Shown here in pieces: positions 1 to 8,676 of a DNA stretch of 64,000 bases. How positions within the stretch are numbered: position 1 is the first letter of the stretch; the number at the start of each line of letters is the position of its first letter. The stretch lies in NCBI GenBank assembly GCA_016191435.1, contig JACPOQ010000022.1, positions 102,132-166,131 on the forward strand, given 5' to 3'. Origin of the DNA: Chloroflexota bacterium. Lineage in GTDB: Bacteria > Chloroflexota > Dehalococcoidia > Tepidiformales > Tepidiformaceae. The notes under the pieces are model-generated. The model did no database searches. It worked only from the letters and a program-made list of their open reading frames with translations, and was not told the DNA's origin. Made by a program: the position numbers and the translations under genes.

Positions 1-1840
1 CGATGACGCCGCGGCGACCCACGCCGGTGCGGCAACTGATGCGCATCGGCACGCCGAAAGCCTGCGTCCCGAGCTGGTAGACTGCCAGCCCGTTGATCTG
101 GCCGACCACGCGCCCTTCGGTTTCGACCCGAAGCGTGCCATCGGCGATAAGGCGAAGGAGCCGATCTGGCACGAGGCTCGCACGCTCGCGGCGCGCATCG
201 ATGGCAGCGCGCACGTCCGTGCTGCCGACCTGCCCTGCACCAGCCTGCTTCGCGAGGTAGGCGGCCTCCTTACAGAGGTCCCCAATCGCGCCCATCTGGC
301 TGGCGAGGCGATCCTGCCGCCCGGCCAGGCGCGCGCCGAAGTGCGCGACCTCGGCAAGGGCTTCGCGATCGAAGGGCGCGAGGGCGCACTCATCGGCGAC
401 CCTGCGCACGAAGGCAGCGTAAGCGGCAAAGGCCAGCGGCCCTGCCGGCAGGTCTGGTTCGAATTCTGCCCTCACCTTGAACAACTGCCGCAATTCGGGG
501 TCGATGAGGTCGAGGATGGCCACGGTCGTGGGCTCGGCGATGAGGATCACCCTCGCCGAAAAGGGGATGCCCTCCGGGACAAGGTTCGCCGACGGCAGTG
601 GGACCATCAACTCGCCAACGCCCTCAATGCGGAGCTCGCCCGTCTTGAGCGTGCGCTTCAGCATGAGCCACGAGCGAGGATCGCTGAGGAGGTCCTCGAG
701 CCGAAGGATGATGTATCCGCCGTTCGCGCGATGGAGCGCGCCGGGGCGGACGCGGCTGAAATCGGTCATCAGCGACCCGAAGCGTGCCTCGTAGTCGATC
801 CTGCCGAGCAGGTTGAGGTAGGTGGGGTTGCGCTCCTCCACCACGGGGACCGCGGTCCCCTGGGAAACGAGGAGGTTCACTCCGTATCGCCGCAGCAGGG
901 CTTCGCGTTCATCGGTGAGCTGCTGAACGACCTGGGCCGGCAGCTCCCGAAGCGAGGCCGGCGTGAGTTGCTTGAACCGGTCGATGTTGGCGAGCACGTC
1001 TTCGCGGACCGCCTCGAAGTGCGCGGCGAGGCCGTGTTGGCCGAAATCCGCAACAAGGTCATCCAGGATATGTCCGACGGTGAAGGTAGCAACATCGGCA
1101 TCCATGGCCGCGACGGCATCGCGTGTGTCGCGCTCGATCTTGCGCAGCTCCTTCATCGCACCGGCGACGAGCGCTTCGACTTGCTGGCCACGCCGTTCGA
1201 TTGCCTCGCGCAGGTCGGGCGGCAGGCCGTTGAGCACCTCGGGGGTGAGAGGGCGGCCGTCCTGGCCGATGGGTATCGCGACGAACCCGATGGGTGTGAT
1301 GTTGACGCCGAACCCAAGGAGCGAAGCTCCGCGTTGCATCTTTTCGAGGGCCGCCTCGCGGGCGCTGGTCATGGGCTCGAGGACCTGGCGGCTGCGCTCC
1401 TGGTAGCCTTCGCTTTCGAACGCCTGGGGCAACTCTTTGCGGCATGCGTCAATCAGGCGCGTCACGTCTCGCTGGAGTGCCGTGCCGAGGCCGGCCGGCA
1501 GCGACGCGGCCTTTGGGTGCACAGGCTCCGCGAAGTTATGGACGTAGATCCAGTCCTTCGCGGGCGCGTGAGCCGTCGCGAAGCGGCCGATCAGGTCTCT
1601 CGCGGCGCTGGAGCGGCCGGAATTGGGGAGGCCGGAAATCACGATGTTGTAGCCGTCCGCATCCATCCCGAGGCCAAAGGTGATCGCCGCGCAGGCGCGT
1701 TCCTGCCCGGCGATGCTTGTGAGCGGGGCGATGGCCATGGACGTTGGCGGGAATGAATCGGCCGGAAAGCGCGAACGGAGGCGTTCGGGCGGGAGTTCGG
1801 CGACCGCCGCGGCGGCGCTCCCAAACGTCGGGTCGGACAT
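1..1840 (-). CDS. Lon-like ATP-dependent protease (COG1067 family), C-terminus off the left edge
   Basis: Minus-strand reading frame open from the ATG at 1840 to base 1 (613 codons visible), preceded by AGGAGG nine bases before the ATG. The N-terminus carries an AAA-type nucleotide site of the form SGLPNSGRSS. The last visible part contains the family signature TEGRVVGQINGLAVYQLG followed by FG.P.RI and GRRGV, which marks the entry into the Lon-type protease domain of LonB/LonC-like proteins. The Ser-Lys catalytic dyad would lie beyond the window, so proteolytic activity cannot be confirmed. Members are usually about 800 residues, so roughly 200 residues are missing. It is a cytoplasmic ATP-dependent protease of the quality-control type. 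A long antisense frame (341-1756) is a GC artefact. Confidence 0.88.
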   Translation of the reverse strand, partial: MSDPTFGSAAAAVAELPPERLRSRFPADSFPPTSMAIAPLTSIAGQERACAAITFGLGMDADGYNIVISGLPNSGRSSAARDLIGRFATAHAPAKDWIYVHNFAEPVHPKAASLPAGLGTALQRDVTRLIDACRKELPQAFESEGYQERSRQVLEPMTSAREAALEKMQRGASLLGFGVNITPIGFVAIPIGQDGRPLTPEVLNGLPPDLREAIERRGQQVEALVAGAMKELRKIERDTRDAVAAMDADVATFTVGHILDDLVADFGQHGLAAHFEAVREDVLANIDRFKQLTPASLRELPAQVVQQLTDEREALLRRYGVNLLVSQGTAVPVVEERNPTYLNLLGRIDYEARFGSLMTDFSRVRPGALHRANGGYIILRLEDLLSDPRSWLMLKRTLKTGELRIEGVGELMVPLPSANLVPEGIPFSARVILIAEPTTVAILDLIDPELRQLFKVRAEFEPDLPAGPLAFAAYAAFVRRVADECALAPFDREALAEVAHFGARLAGRQDRLASQMGAIGDLCKEAAYLAKQAGAGQVGSTDVRAAIDARRERASLVPDRLLRLIADGTLRVETEGRVVGQINGLAVYQLGTQAFGVPMRISCRTGVGRRGVI

Positions 1841-1933
1841 TCGAACATTCCTCCTCGCTCGAACCGCGCCGGCGCCGGCGGGCATCCGTTACCAGCGTGC
1901 ACGACTTCCGTGACTCGTATCACGTCCGTCCGG

Positions 1934-4642
1934 TCATGTTTTCGCGAGCCCGTCGGCCCCGTTGGAGCCGGGCGCTTGCGAGGTCGATGGCCGTGCCGGC
2001 GGTTCCCGCGGCGTGCCAGGTGGCACGCCGGGATCGCGAGAGACAATGCGCCGAATCTGATCCACGGCGATGAAGACGGTGGCGGCCAGGGGCACCGCGA
2101 GAAGCCACTGCGGGGCGACCGCGTTCATCGAGAAGACGTGGTTGATCCCGGGCACATAGACGAGGACGGCGGCCAGCCCGAGTTCGAACGTGAGACTGAA
2201 GGGCACGAGCCGGTTGCCGCGCAGCGACAGGCGCCGGGCCAGGCTGCCATCTCGCTGTGCGAAGAGACACCCCACCTGGCCCCCTACGATGCCGAGAAAG
2301 GTCACGGTCGCCGCCTGGTGGGAGATTTGTTGGAAGGGCCCAAATGAGTCGCCGACTCGCCAACCGTGGGCGAGGTAGAAGGCGAAGAAGCCGGCGAGCC
2401 CCAGGGCCGCCTCCACAACGCCATAGAAAAGGAATGTCCGGAGGCCCAGGGCGGGAGTGAGCAAGGGGTGCGACGACGATTCTGGCGCTGTTTCCATCAT
2501 GTCCGGCGATGCTGGTTCGGCGCCGAGGGCGAGCGCAGGCAGAAGGTCGGTGCCGACATCAACGGCGAGCGCCTGGATCACGGCGAGCGGCAGCGGTACG
2601 GGTAAGAAGATGTAGACCACGAAGGGCGCCATCTCGGCAACGTTGCTGGTGAAGACGTAGCTGATGAACCGGCGGATGTTCGCGCGGATCGAGCGGCCCT
2701 CCTCGATGGCAGCCACGATCGTCGCGAAGTTGTCGTCGGCAAGGACGATGTCCGCCGCCTGCTTCGCCACCTCGGTGCCGCGTAGCCCCATCGCCACGCC
2801 GACATCGGCGGCGCGAAGGGCGGGCGCATCATTGATCCCGTCGCCAGTGACGACGACTACTTCACCGGCAGCCTGGAGCGCCCGCACGATACGCAACTTC
2901 TGCTGGGGATCGACTCGCGCAACCACGACGTTGCGGCTGAGGAATTCGCGCAGGGCGGCATCGGACATGGCGTCGACTTCATCTCCTCGCACGAGCGGGA
3001 TATCGTCGTCCGCGAGGTGAATGGCGCGCGCGACTGCGCGCGCGGTGTCGGGGTGATCGCCGGTTAACATGACGACGCGTACGCCTGCCTTGCGGCAGGC
3101 AGCGATCGCCGCGGGCACACGTTGGCGCGGAGGGTCCGCGAATCGCACGAGCGCGAGCGCGAACGGAGACCCTTCCTCAGCCGTGGCGAGCAGAAGCACG
3201 CGGTCCCCGCGGCCGGTGGCTTCGTCGACGCCCCGGGCTAGGTCCGGCGGCAGCGCCGTCTCTCCCGTCAGCGGCAGGACAGCCTCGGGAGCGCCCTTCA
3301 CGCAGACACGGCGCAGGCCGCCAACGCTGCATGTCACCGACATGTACCGCGTGCGGGCATCGAACGGGATGCTTTGCAGCCGCGGGTGCGCTTGGCGGGT
3401 GGCGGCGGGGTCCAGTGATTGGGCCGCGGCCCACCGCCAGAGGGCCACGTCGAGCGGGTCGCCTGTAACCGCTCCGTTCTGCGTCACGGCATCGTTACAG
3501 AGCACGGCCGCCAGCAGGATGTCCGGGTTGGGGGCAGATTCACCGCCCGCGGTCATCACGCCGGTCACGGTGAGTGCGTTTTCAGTCAGGGTGCCGGTTT
3601 TATCCGAACAGATGACGGTCACTGAGCCGACCACTTCCACTGCAGAGAGGCGCCGCACCGCCGCGCCGCGCACCGCCATTCGGCTGGCGCCAATCGCCAG
3701 TGACACGCTCAGCGTCGGGAGGAGGCCCTCGGGGACGAGAGCGACGATGACTCCCGTGCCGAAGGTGAGAGCGGCCACGAATGTGGTCGGGGTGAATGCC
3801 GCGACCAGTCCGAGCGTGGCCGCGCCGGAGAGCACGGCGACGGCGCCAGTCAGGCGCGACAGGGCGGCTACCTGGCGTTCGAGAATCGATGCCGTCCGGT
3901 GAACGTCCTGAACCAGGCCCGCCACTGCGCCAATGCTGCTGGAACGGCCTGTCGCGTAGACGACGGCGGTGCCCATGCCGCCGACAACGCCGGCGCCGGC
4001 GGGCAGCAGGCTGGGGACGTCGCTCATCTGGAGCTTGCCGGGCGGCACCAGCGAGGGCTCGTGCGAGCGCTCAGCCGGGGTGGTCTCGCCGGTGAGCATG
4101 GACAGGTCGACGGAGAGATTCTCGCTGTGGAGAAGGACGCAATCGGCCGGGACGATCTCGCCGGGCGCAAGGAGGACGACATCGCCCGGCACGAGCATGA
4201 CCGCCTTCAGCGTCTCGGTCAGGCCGCCGCGCACGACGCGCGCCTCGACGGCGACTCGCCGCATGAGGCTCGCCACGACCTGCTCGGCGCGGTATTCCTG
4301 GACGAACGCGAACACGCCGTTCACGACGACGACAGCGACGATGGCGCCGCCCAGTTCGGGTATACGAGCGGCAAAAGCGAGCCCCGCAGCGAACCAGAGC
4401 AGCAGGGCGAGCGTGTGCGTGAATTGCGCCGCGAACGCACGGGCCGGGTGCGACGCCGTCGGGCGCACCGGCTCGTTCAGGCCCGCAGCGAGCAGCCGCG
4501 ATGCTGCCGCTTCCGTGGACAGGCCGTCCAGCGAAGAGCCGAGCATCGTTAGTCTTGCGCCGGGCGCCGCCGCCGCGAGCGGGCGCGGATCAACGGGGGG
4601 CTGGGCCCGGGTGCCGGAGGTCTTGGGCGGCCGTGGTGCCAT
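1934..4642 (-). CDS. Cation-translocating P-type ATPase (type II, HAD-IC)
   Basis: About 902 residues if started at the ATG at 4642, which has GGGAG ten bases upstream. The in-frame upstream start at 4765 lacks a ribosome site and would add about 41 low-complexity residues. The phosphorylation motif DKTGT is encoded at 3590-3604 (Asp about residue 347). The TGES-like actuator motif appears as LTGETTP, the transmembrane ion-site motif as VPEGL, and the hinge/Mg site as TGDGINDAP. An N-terminal cation ATPase domain and hydrophobic C-terminal segments complete the type II (Ca2+/Mg2+/Na+-like) architecture. PEGL rather than CPC argues against a heavy-metal pump. The transported ion cannot be assigned from sequence. 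No obvious operon partner; the Lon-like gene lies 93 bp downstream on the same strand. Confidence 0.95.
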   Translation of the reverse strand: MAPRPPKTSGTRAQPPVDPRPLAAAAPGARLTMLGSSLDGLSTEAAASRLLAAGLNEPVRPTASHPARAFAAQFTHTLALLLWFAAGLAFAARIPELGGAIVAVVVVNGVFAFVQEYRAEQVVASLMRRVAVEARVVRGGLTETLKAVMLVPGDVVLLAPGEIVPADCVLLHSENLSVDLSMLTGETTPAERSHEPSLVPPGKLQMSDVPSLLPAGAGVVGGMGTAVVYATGRSSSIGAVAGLVQDVHRTASILERQVAALSRLTGAVAVLSGAATLGLVAAFTPTTFVAALTFGTGVIVALVPEGLLPTLSVSLAIGASRMAVRGAAVRRLSAVEVVGSVTVICSDKTGTLTENALTVTGVMTAGGESAPNPDILLAAVLCNDAVTQNGAVTGDPLDVALWRWAAAQSLDPAATRQAHPRLQSIPFDARTRYMSVTCSVGGLRRVCVKGAPEAVLPLTGETALPPDLARGVDEATGRGDRVLLLATAEEGSPFALALVRFADPPRQRVPAAIAACRKAGVRVVMLTGDHPDTARAVARAIHLADDDIPLVRGDEVDAMSDAALREFLSRNVVVARVDPQQKLRIVRALQAAGEVVVVTGDGINDAPALRAADVGVAMGLRGTEVAKQAADIVLADDNFATIVAAIEEGRSIRANIRRFISYVFTSNVAEMAPFVVYIFLPVPLPLAVIQALAVDVGTDLLPALALGAEPASPDMMETAPESSSHPLLTPALGLRTFLFYGVVEAALGLAGFFAFYLAHGWRVGDSFGPFQQISHQAATVTFLGIVGGQVGCLFAQRDGSLARRLSLRGNRLVPFSLTFELGLAAVLVYVPGINHVFSMNAVAPQWLLAVPLAATVFIAVDQIRRIVSRDPGVPPGTPREPPARPSTSQAPGSNGADGLAKT

Positions 4643-4928
4643 GTGCGCAGAACTCCCGACAGGCGCCGCTCCGGCTCCAGGTAACACGAGGCGAAGCATC
4701 CGGGGCGCGGAGCCCGGGTGCCGATGAAGGACCGCTACAGCCCGAAGCTTACGGGATCCGCACATGGGGGTGGTGCCGGTGGGGTGCGCCGGACCATCTG
4801 CGTGAACTCAGCCGACACGTGGCCCTCAAAACCGGTACAGATGGACCTGCCGGGGCGCGAGCAGTCGGCCAACGATGGTGGCGCGGCACCTATCCGCGCC
4901 GGATGGCAGCAAACGGAGGCAACGAGGT

Positions 4929-5081
4929 ATGGGCTGGCCGTTTTCCGTGATTCTCGGTGCAACCGCGGTGCTGGTTGCGACTATTATCAGGGCCGGCCGG
5001 TGGGGCGGCGCTGATGGCCGCGGGCACGCCGGCCGCACCGCACGCCGCGATTCCACGGGGCGTGGTGGGTTAGCCGCCTGA
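4929..5081 (+). CDS. Putative small single-span membrane protein
   Basis: A 50-codon frame starting MGWPFSVILGATAVLVATII, preceded by GGAGG nine bases before the ATG. One hydrophobic segment (residues about 4-20) is followed by a basic, Gly/Arg-rich tail. It lies in the 380-bp divergent gap between the P-type ATPase and the cupin gene. No family is recognised. The good ribosome site and clean membrane segment support it, but its short length in very GC-rich DNA means it could be chance. Confidence 0.35.
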   Translation: MGWPFSVILGATAVLVATIIRAGRWGGADGRGHAGRTARRDSTGRGGLAA

Positions 5082-5146
5082 TCGGCGGTTTAGGCAGCCG
5101 GGATCGGCTGTCCAAACCGTCTTCGAGGACTTCATGGAGGAACGCG

Positions 5147-5485
5147 TTGGCCAGTCTTCGCCCGGTCCCGGTTGGGAGCTACGAACTGCTGCAAGACTTC
5201 GAATGCCGCGATGCCAGCATCCGCGTCCTGCGGCTGGCTGATGTTTCGAACATCGAGCCTCACGTCCACCACCAGTCGCGCCAGGTTTACGTGGCGCTGG
5301 AAGGCGCGTCGATCATCGACATCGACGGCACCGAGACGGAGCTGTTGCCGTATGCCGCCCTCGAGGTGCCTCCGGGACGATTGCATTCGGCGCGCCCCGC
5401 GGCCGGGTCGGCAACGCTGATGAACATCTCCGTCCCTCCTCTCGAGGCGGACGACCAGATACGCGTCGCGACGTCCCGGCCGTAG
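5147..5485 (+). CDS. Cupin-fold small protein
   Basis: 112 residues from a TTG start at 5147, with GGAGG six bases upstream. The sequence shows the single-domain cupin pattern: metal-site motif 1 as PHVHHQSRQVYVALEG (two adjacent His then a Gly-rich turn), and motif 2 as EVPPGRLHSARP with the His after PPGR. Such proteins are compact beta-barrels that bind a metal or small sugar/organic ligand, and many are sensors or isomerases. No substrate can be named. It is monocistronic, between the ATPase and the converging GDPD gene. Confidence 0.75.
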   Translation: MASLRPVPVGSYELLQDFECRDASIRVLRLADVSNIEPHVHHQSRQVYVALEGASIIDIDGTETELLPYAALEVPPGRLHSARPAAGSATLMNISVPPLEADDQIRVATSRP

Positions 5486-5620
5486 CGCGAGGACCTGGGC
5501 CTACCCGGCGCGGCTACAGGCACTGGCGGCCAGGCAGGCGTACCATCGCACCGCCGAGACTCCGGGCGCCAGCCCGCGATTGAACACGGTCTGGCCGGCC
5601 CAGCCGGGCCGGCGCGGGTG

Positions 5621-6328
5621 CTATCCCGGCGTGCCGCTCTGCCGATGGCAAGCGCGGCGGGCCTCGGCAGCGGCGGCCAGGAGCGCCAGGTTGTCGCTGA
5701 TGAATCCATTGACGCCCCAGGAACGCAGCCGCTCAAGCGTCGCCGCATCGTTGACGGGCCAGCTCAGCACAACGGGCGCGTGGCGGAGCAGGTGCTGGAC
5801 GACGGCGGGCGTGAGGAGCCGCTGGTGTACGGCGACCGCGTGGCGGTCGTGCCAGGTAAGGCGAGCGAGCACCTCGGCGAGCATGCGCTTCTTCCCAACG
5901 CTGTGAATGACGCGGACGCCGGGGACGCCGCGAAAGTGCTCGAGCAGGTCCCAGTTCTGTGAGCAGACGGAATAGGGTGCGGCCGGAGCGTGCGTGCGCA
6001 TAGCCTCGCGCACCTGGGCGGGAAAGGAGCGTTCGGCCGCTCGCTTGAGGTCGAGCATCAATTCGGTGGTAGGGCCGCACCTGGCAAGAACGTCTTCCAG
6101 GAGAAGGCGCGGCCGCCAGCCTGGTTCGAGTGACCAACGGTCCCAGAGAAGTGGCAGGGGGCCCATGGTCTTCGAGTGCCGAACCTCCAGCCGCCCGTGA
6201 TAGCCGTGCACATCGACCTCGACCAGGTCCGCCCCGATGCGCTCCGCCTCCTGCAGGAGGAGTACGCTGTTGCCGGCCCGATGCGCGACAAGCAGCGGGT
6301 CGCCAGGCGGGGGGGTCCCTGGCCTCAT
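5621..6328 (-). CDS. Glycerophosphodiester phosphodiesterase family protein
   Basis: 235 residues when started at the ATG at 6328, which overlaps the stop of the upstream PAP2 gene as ATGA. The N-terminus has the GDPD catalytic start LLVAHRAGN (HR), then GADLVEVDVHGYHG with E and D metal ligands. The second His expected in HD is replaced by HGYHGRLEVRH, and a family-typical SWPVND/GVNGFISDN end closes the TIM barrel. It hydrolyses glycerophosphodiesters to glycerol-3-phosphate and an alcohol. Pairing with a PAP2-type phosphotransferase suggests membrane phospholipid remodelling or turnover. No signal peptide is seen, so it is probably cytoplasmic. Confidence 0.85.
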   Translation of the reverse strand: MRPGTPPPGDPLLVAHRAGNSVLLLQEAERIGADLVEVDVHGYHGRLEVRHSKTMGPLPLLWDRWSLEPGWRPRLLLEDVLARCGPTTELMLDLKRAAERSFPAQVREAMRTHAPAAPYSVCSQNWDLLEHFRGVPGVRVIHSVGKKRMLAEVLARLTWHDRHAVAVHQRLLTPAVVQHLLRHAPVVLSWPVNDAATLERLRSWGVNGFISDNLALLAAAAEARRACHRQSGTPG

Positions 6329-7158
6329 CTCACGCCCCGCGGTGGCGGGTGGAGGGCGCGATAGGGGAGTTCGTCTGCGACTGCTCGCGGCTGCTGCCAG
6401 CGCCGGAGATAGCTGGCCGCGATCAGCGCGGCGAGGGCGATGATGACGCCCGCGACGCCATCGATGATGTAGTGATTCGCCGTCGCGACGATGGCGATGG
6501 CCATGAACACGGGCAGTACCAGGCCCGCGATCCTGAAGAACCTCCACTCGGCAAACCTGAAGAGCGCGATGCCCACGAGCAGGTCCCAGCCGAGGTGGAG
6601 GCTCGGCATCGCCGCGTACTGGTTTACGAAGAACGGCGGCTGCAGTACGCGATAGGCGTGGGACCTTTCGGTAACCGTGTCAATGAGGTCGATATCCATA
6701 AGACGCGGCGGAGCGACGGGGAAGACCGCGAAAATAGCCAGCCCGATCGCGCCTGAGATGAGGAACGCATCCCGGATGAGGAGGTAGTGATCGTGTTGCT
6801 TCCACACCAGCCAGGATGCGACGCCGGCGATCACCGGCCAGTGCCCCCAGATGTAGACCCAGTTCATCAGGGTGATTAATTGATCATTGTCGGCGATGAG
6901 ATCCTGCAGGCGCCGTTCGTGGTAGAGGCCGAGCCATCGCTCGAAACGAATGAGGTAGTCAGCGTTTTGGCGGGCGCGATCAACAAGGCTTTCGGTGAAT
7001 CCCCTCACGCCGAAGTAGAGGACGAAGGCAGCGACGGCGATGACGATCTCGCGCGCGACGCCGCGTTCCCAGAGCGCCGGATGATCGCGCCTCCCGGGGC
7101 GAGCCTGATCCAGGCGTTGGGCAGCCGGCCCACTCTCCGGATCTTTCGTGTGGTGCAT
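6325..7158 (-). CDS. PAP2-superfamily membrane phosphotransferase (inositolphosphotransferase/Aur1-like)
   Basis: 277 residues with about six hydrophobic segments. Two catalytic His motifs of the PAP2_3 group are visible: NQYAAMPSLHLGW near residue 190 and TANHYIIDGVAG near residue 240. These match bacterial Aur1/Ipt1-like enzymes that move phospho-head groups between lipids. APPRLM before the first motif is also typical of the group. The start at 7158 gives a hydrophilic N-terminus before the first membrane span. It is translationally coupled (ATGA) to the downstream GDPD gene, implying a common role in phospholipid head-group metabolism. Confidence 0.85.
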   Translation of the reverse strand: MHHTKDPESGPAAQRLDQARPGRRDHPALWERGVAREIVIAVAAFVLYFGVRGFTESLVDRARQNADYLIRFERWLGLYHERRLQDLIADNDQLITLMNWVYIWGHWPVIAGVASWLVWKQHDHYLLIRDAFLISGAIGLAIFAVFPVAPPRLMDIDLIDTVTERSHAYRVLQPPFFVNQYAAMPSLHLGWDLLVGIALFRFAEWRFFRIAGLVLPVFMAIAIVATANHYIIDGVAGVIIALAALIAASYLRRWQQPRAVADELPYRALHPPPRGVR

Positions 7159-7591
7159 TCCCGGGTCTCTCTTGCTTGCGGCGTGCCTCGCAGGTTCGGG
7201 TTGCAGGTCGTGGTTACCGTCGCGATCGCGTTTCGGGCGCGCCGCCGCCGTGGCGGCCGACCGGCCGCGAGATCGGGGCCACCGGGCCTGATGTCAGGCT
7301 GGGTGGTGACAGCCGTGGAGCCAACGGCCAACCGGGCTACGAGGCTGGTACCAGAAGGCCAGCGCGCGTACCAAAGGTAAATGGCGCCCAGGATTCGCCG
7401 GGTCTGCGCGGCCAGGGCGCGCGCGCTGGCGCCGCTCTTCGACGGCGACGGGACGGCGGGGCCGGCAATGCGGAAACACGCGGTTGATTTACAGGGCCAA
7501 ATGGGATGCCGAGCGAGGTCCGTTCGGCCGCTTTCGGCTGCCGGCAGCGGATCGAGCATGGTGGCAATCAACGCTGCCAGGCGGTATCCGA
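7159..7591. other. Intergenic region between divergent genes, no supported gene
   Basis: About 430 bp between the PAP2 gene (minus) and the small ABM-type gene (plus). Several short frames cross it on both strands but none has a ribosome site or recognisable composition. It presumably carries both promoters; TTGATT at about 7483 is the only vaguely promoter-like element, and I do not call it. Confidence 0.5.
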
Positions 7592-7924
7592 ATGTACGCA
7601 CGCGTGACGCACTTCGACATCGACACGGTGATCATCGGCATGTCCGATGCGGTCGCCCGGTTTGAAGCGCACGTCCTCCCCACACTCCGCGCGCAGCCGG
7701 GTTATTGCGGCGTGTGCGTCCTGCATAACGCCGAAGGCCGCGGCCTGCTGGTGTCCTACTGGGAGAGCGAGGAGAAGGCAGCGGATGCGGTGGCGAGCGG
7801 CTTCTACGACGAGCAGCTCCGGAAGTTCGTGACCTTCTATCGGCAGGCGCCGGAGCGGGAACAGTTCGAAGTCGCGCTGCTGGAAAGCCCGGCCAGCCTG
7901 GCGGCCGGCTCCGGGAGGCGATGA
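7592..7924 (+). CDS. Antibiotic biosynthesis monooxygenase (ABM)-like dimeric alpha-beta barrel protein
   Basis: 110 residues from the ATG at 7592; an upstream in-frame start at 7484 adds residues of non-protein character. The pattern of a beta strand starting YARVTHFDI, a helix ([24 protein letters not shown]), then [28 protein letters not shown] is that of the ABM/heme-degrading-monooxygenase fold. Catalytic residues are not obvious, so it may be a ligand-binding or stress protein. Its stop overlaps the start of the ABC ATPase gene (ATGATGA), so it is cotranscribed with the MacB-like transporter. Confidence 0.7.
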   Translation: MYARVTHFDIDTVIIGMSDAVARFEAHVLPTLRAQPGYCGVCVLHNAEGRGLLVSYWESEEKAADAVASGFYDEQLRKFVTFYRQAPEREQFEVALLESPASLAAGSGRR

Positions 7925-8676
7925 TGACCACGCTGCAAGCCCAGCAGATCCGCCCGGCGCCTTCGGTCCAGGTGCGCGCGGTTCCCGCCGCGCCAATCAT
8001 CGAGGCGAATAACGTGAGCAAAACCTACGATTCGGGGACGAGCGAGGTGGCGGCGCTGCGCGGGGTGTCGCTGGCCGTGCCGCCGGGCGAGATGGTCGCG
8101 ATCATGGGCCCATCGGGTTGCGGCAAGACGACGTTGCTGAACTGCCTGAGTGGCCTGGACACCATCGATGGTGGTGCGGTTGCGATCGATGGGACGGACA
8201 TCACGACCATGTCCGACAGGGAGAAGACGAACTACCGGGCGCGCCGGATGGGGTTCGTGTTCCAGACGTACAATCTTCTGCCCGTGCTCTCAGCCGTTGA
8301 GAACGTGGAGCTGCCCCTGGTGGTTTCGGGCGTTGATGCCCGCGACGCGCGGGAGCGGGCGATGCGCGCGCTCGCGCTGGTCGGATTGGACGACCGTGCG
8401 GAGCACTGGCCGGCGCAACTGAGCGGCGGCGAGCGCCAGCGCGTGACTATCGCCCGTGCGCTCGTGAACGACCCGGCCATCGTGTGGGCCGATGAACCAA
8501 CCGGGAACCTCGATTCCCAGATGGCCGAGGACGTGATGACGCTCATGGAACGGCTCAACGAGGAGCACGGCCAGACGTTTGTCATCGTCACGCACGACCC
8601 GGCAATCGGCCGCCGTTGTGACCGGATCGTGCGGATGCGTGACGGCCAGATCGTGGATGAGGAGCGGCCGGCGTGA
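7921..8676 (+). CDS. ABC transporter ATP-binding protein, MacB/LolD-like
   Basis: 251 residues. Walker [10 protein letters not shown] (about residue 60), Q-loop VFQTYNLLP, signature LSGGERQRV, Walker [13 protein letters not shown] and the switch His in VTHDP are all present. [15 protein letters not shown] is typical of the MacB/LolD/FtsE group, which couples to FtsX-type permeases. This is mechanotransmission and lipoprotein/antimicrobial export rather than import. The start overlaps the upstream stop, and its stop overlaps the permease GTG start (GTGA). It acts at the cytoplasmic face with the next gene product. Confidence 0.95.
   Translation: MMTTLQAQQIRPAPSVQVRAVPAAPIIEANNVSKTYDSGTSEVAALRGVSLAVPPGEMVAIMGPSGCGKTTLLNCLSGLDTIDGGAVAIDGTDITTMSDREKTNYRARRMGFVFQTYNLLPVLSAVENVELPLVVSGVDARDARERAMRALALVGLDDRAEHWPAQLSGGERQRVTIARALVNDPAIVWADEPTGNLDSQMAEDVMTLMERLNEEHGQTFVIVTHDPAIGRRCDRIVRMRDGQIVDEERPA

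Noticed and set aside
341..1756. 471-codon open frame on the plus strand
   Set aside because: It is exactly antisense to the Lon-like protease, which has clear family motifs; GC-rich codon usage creates long antisense frames.
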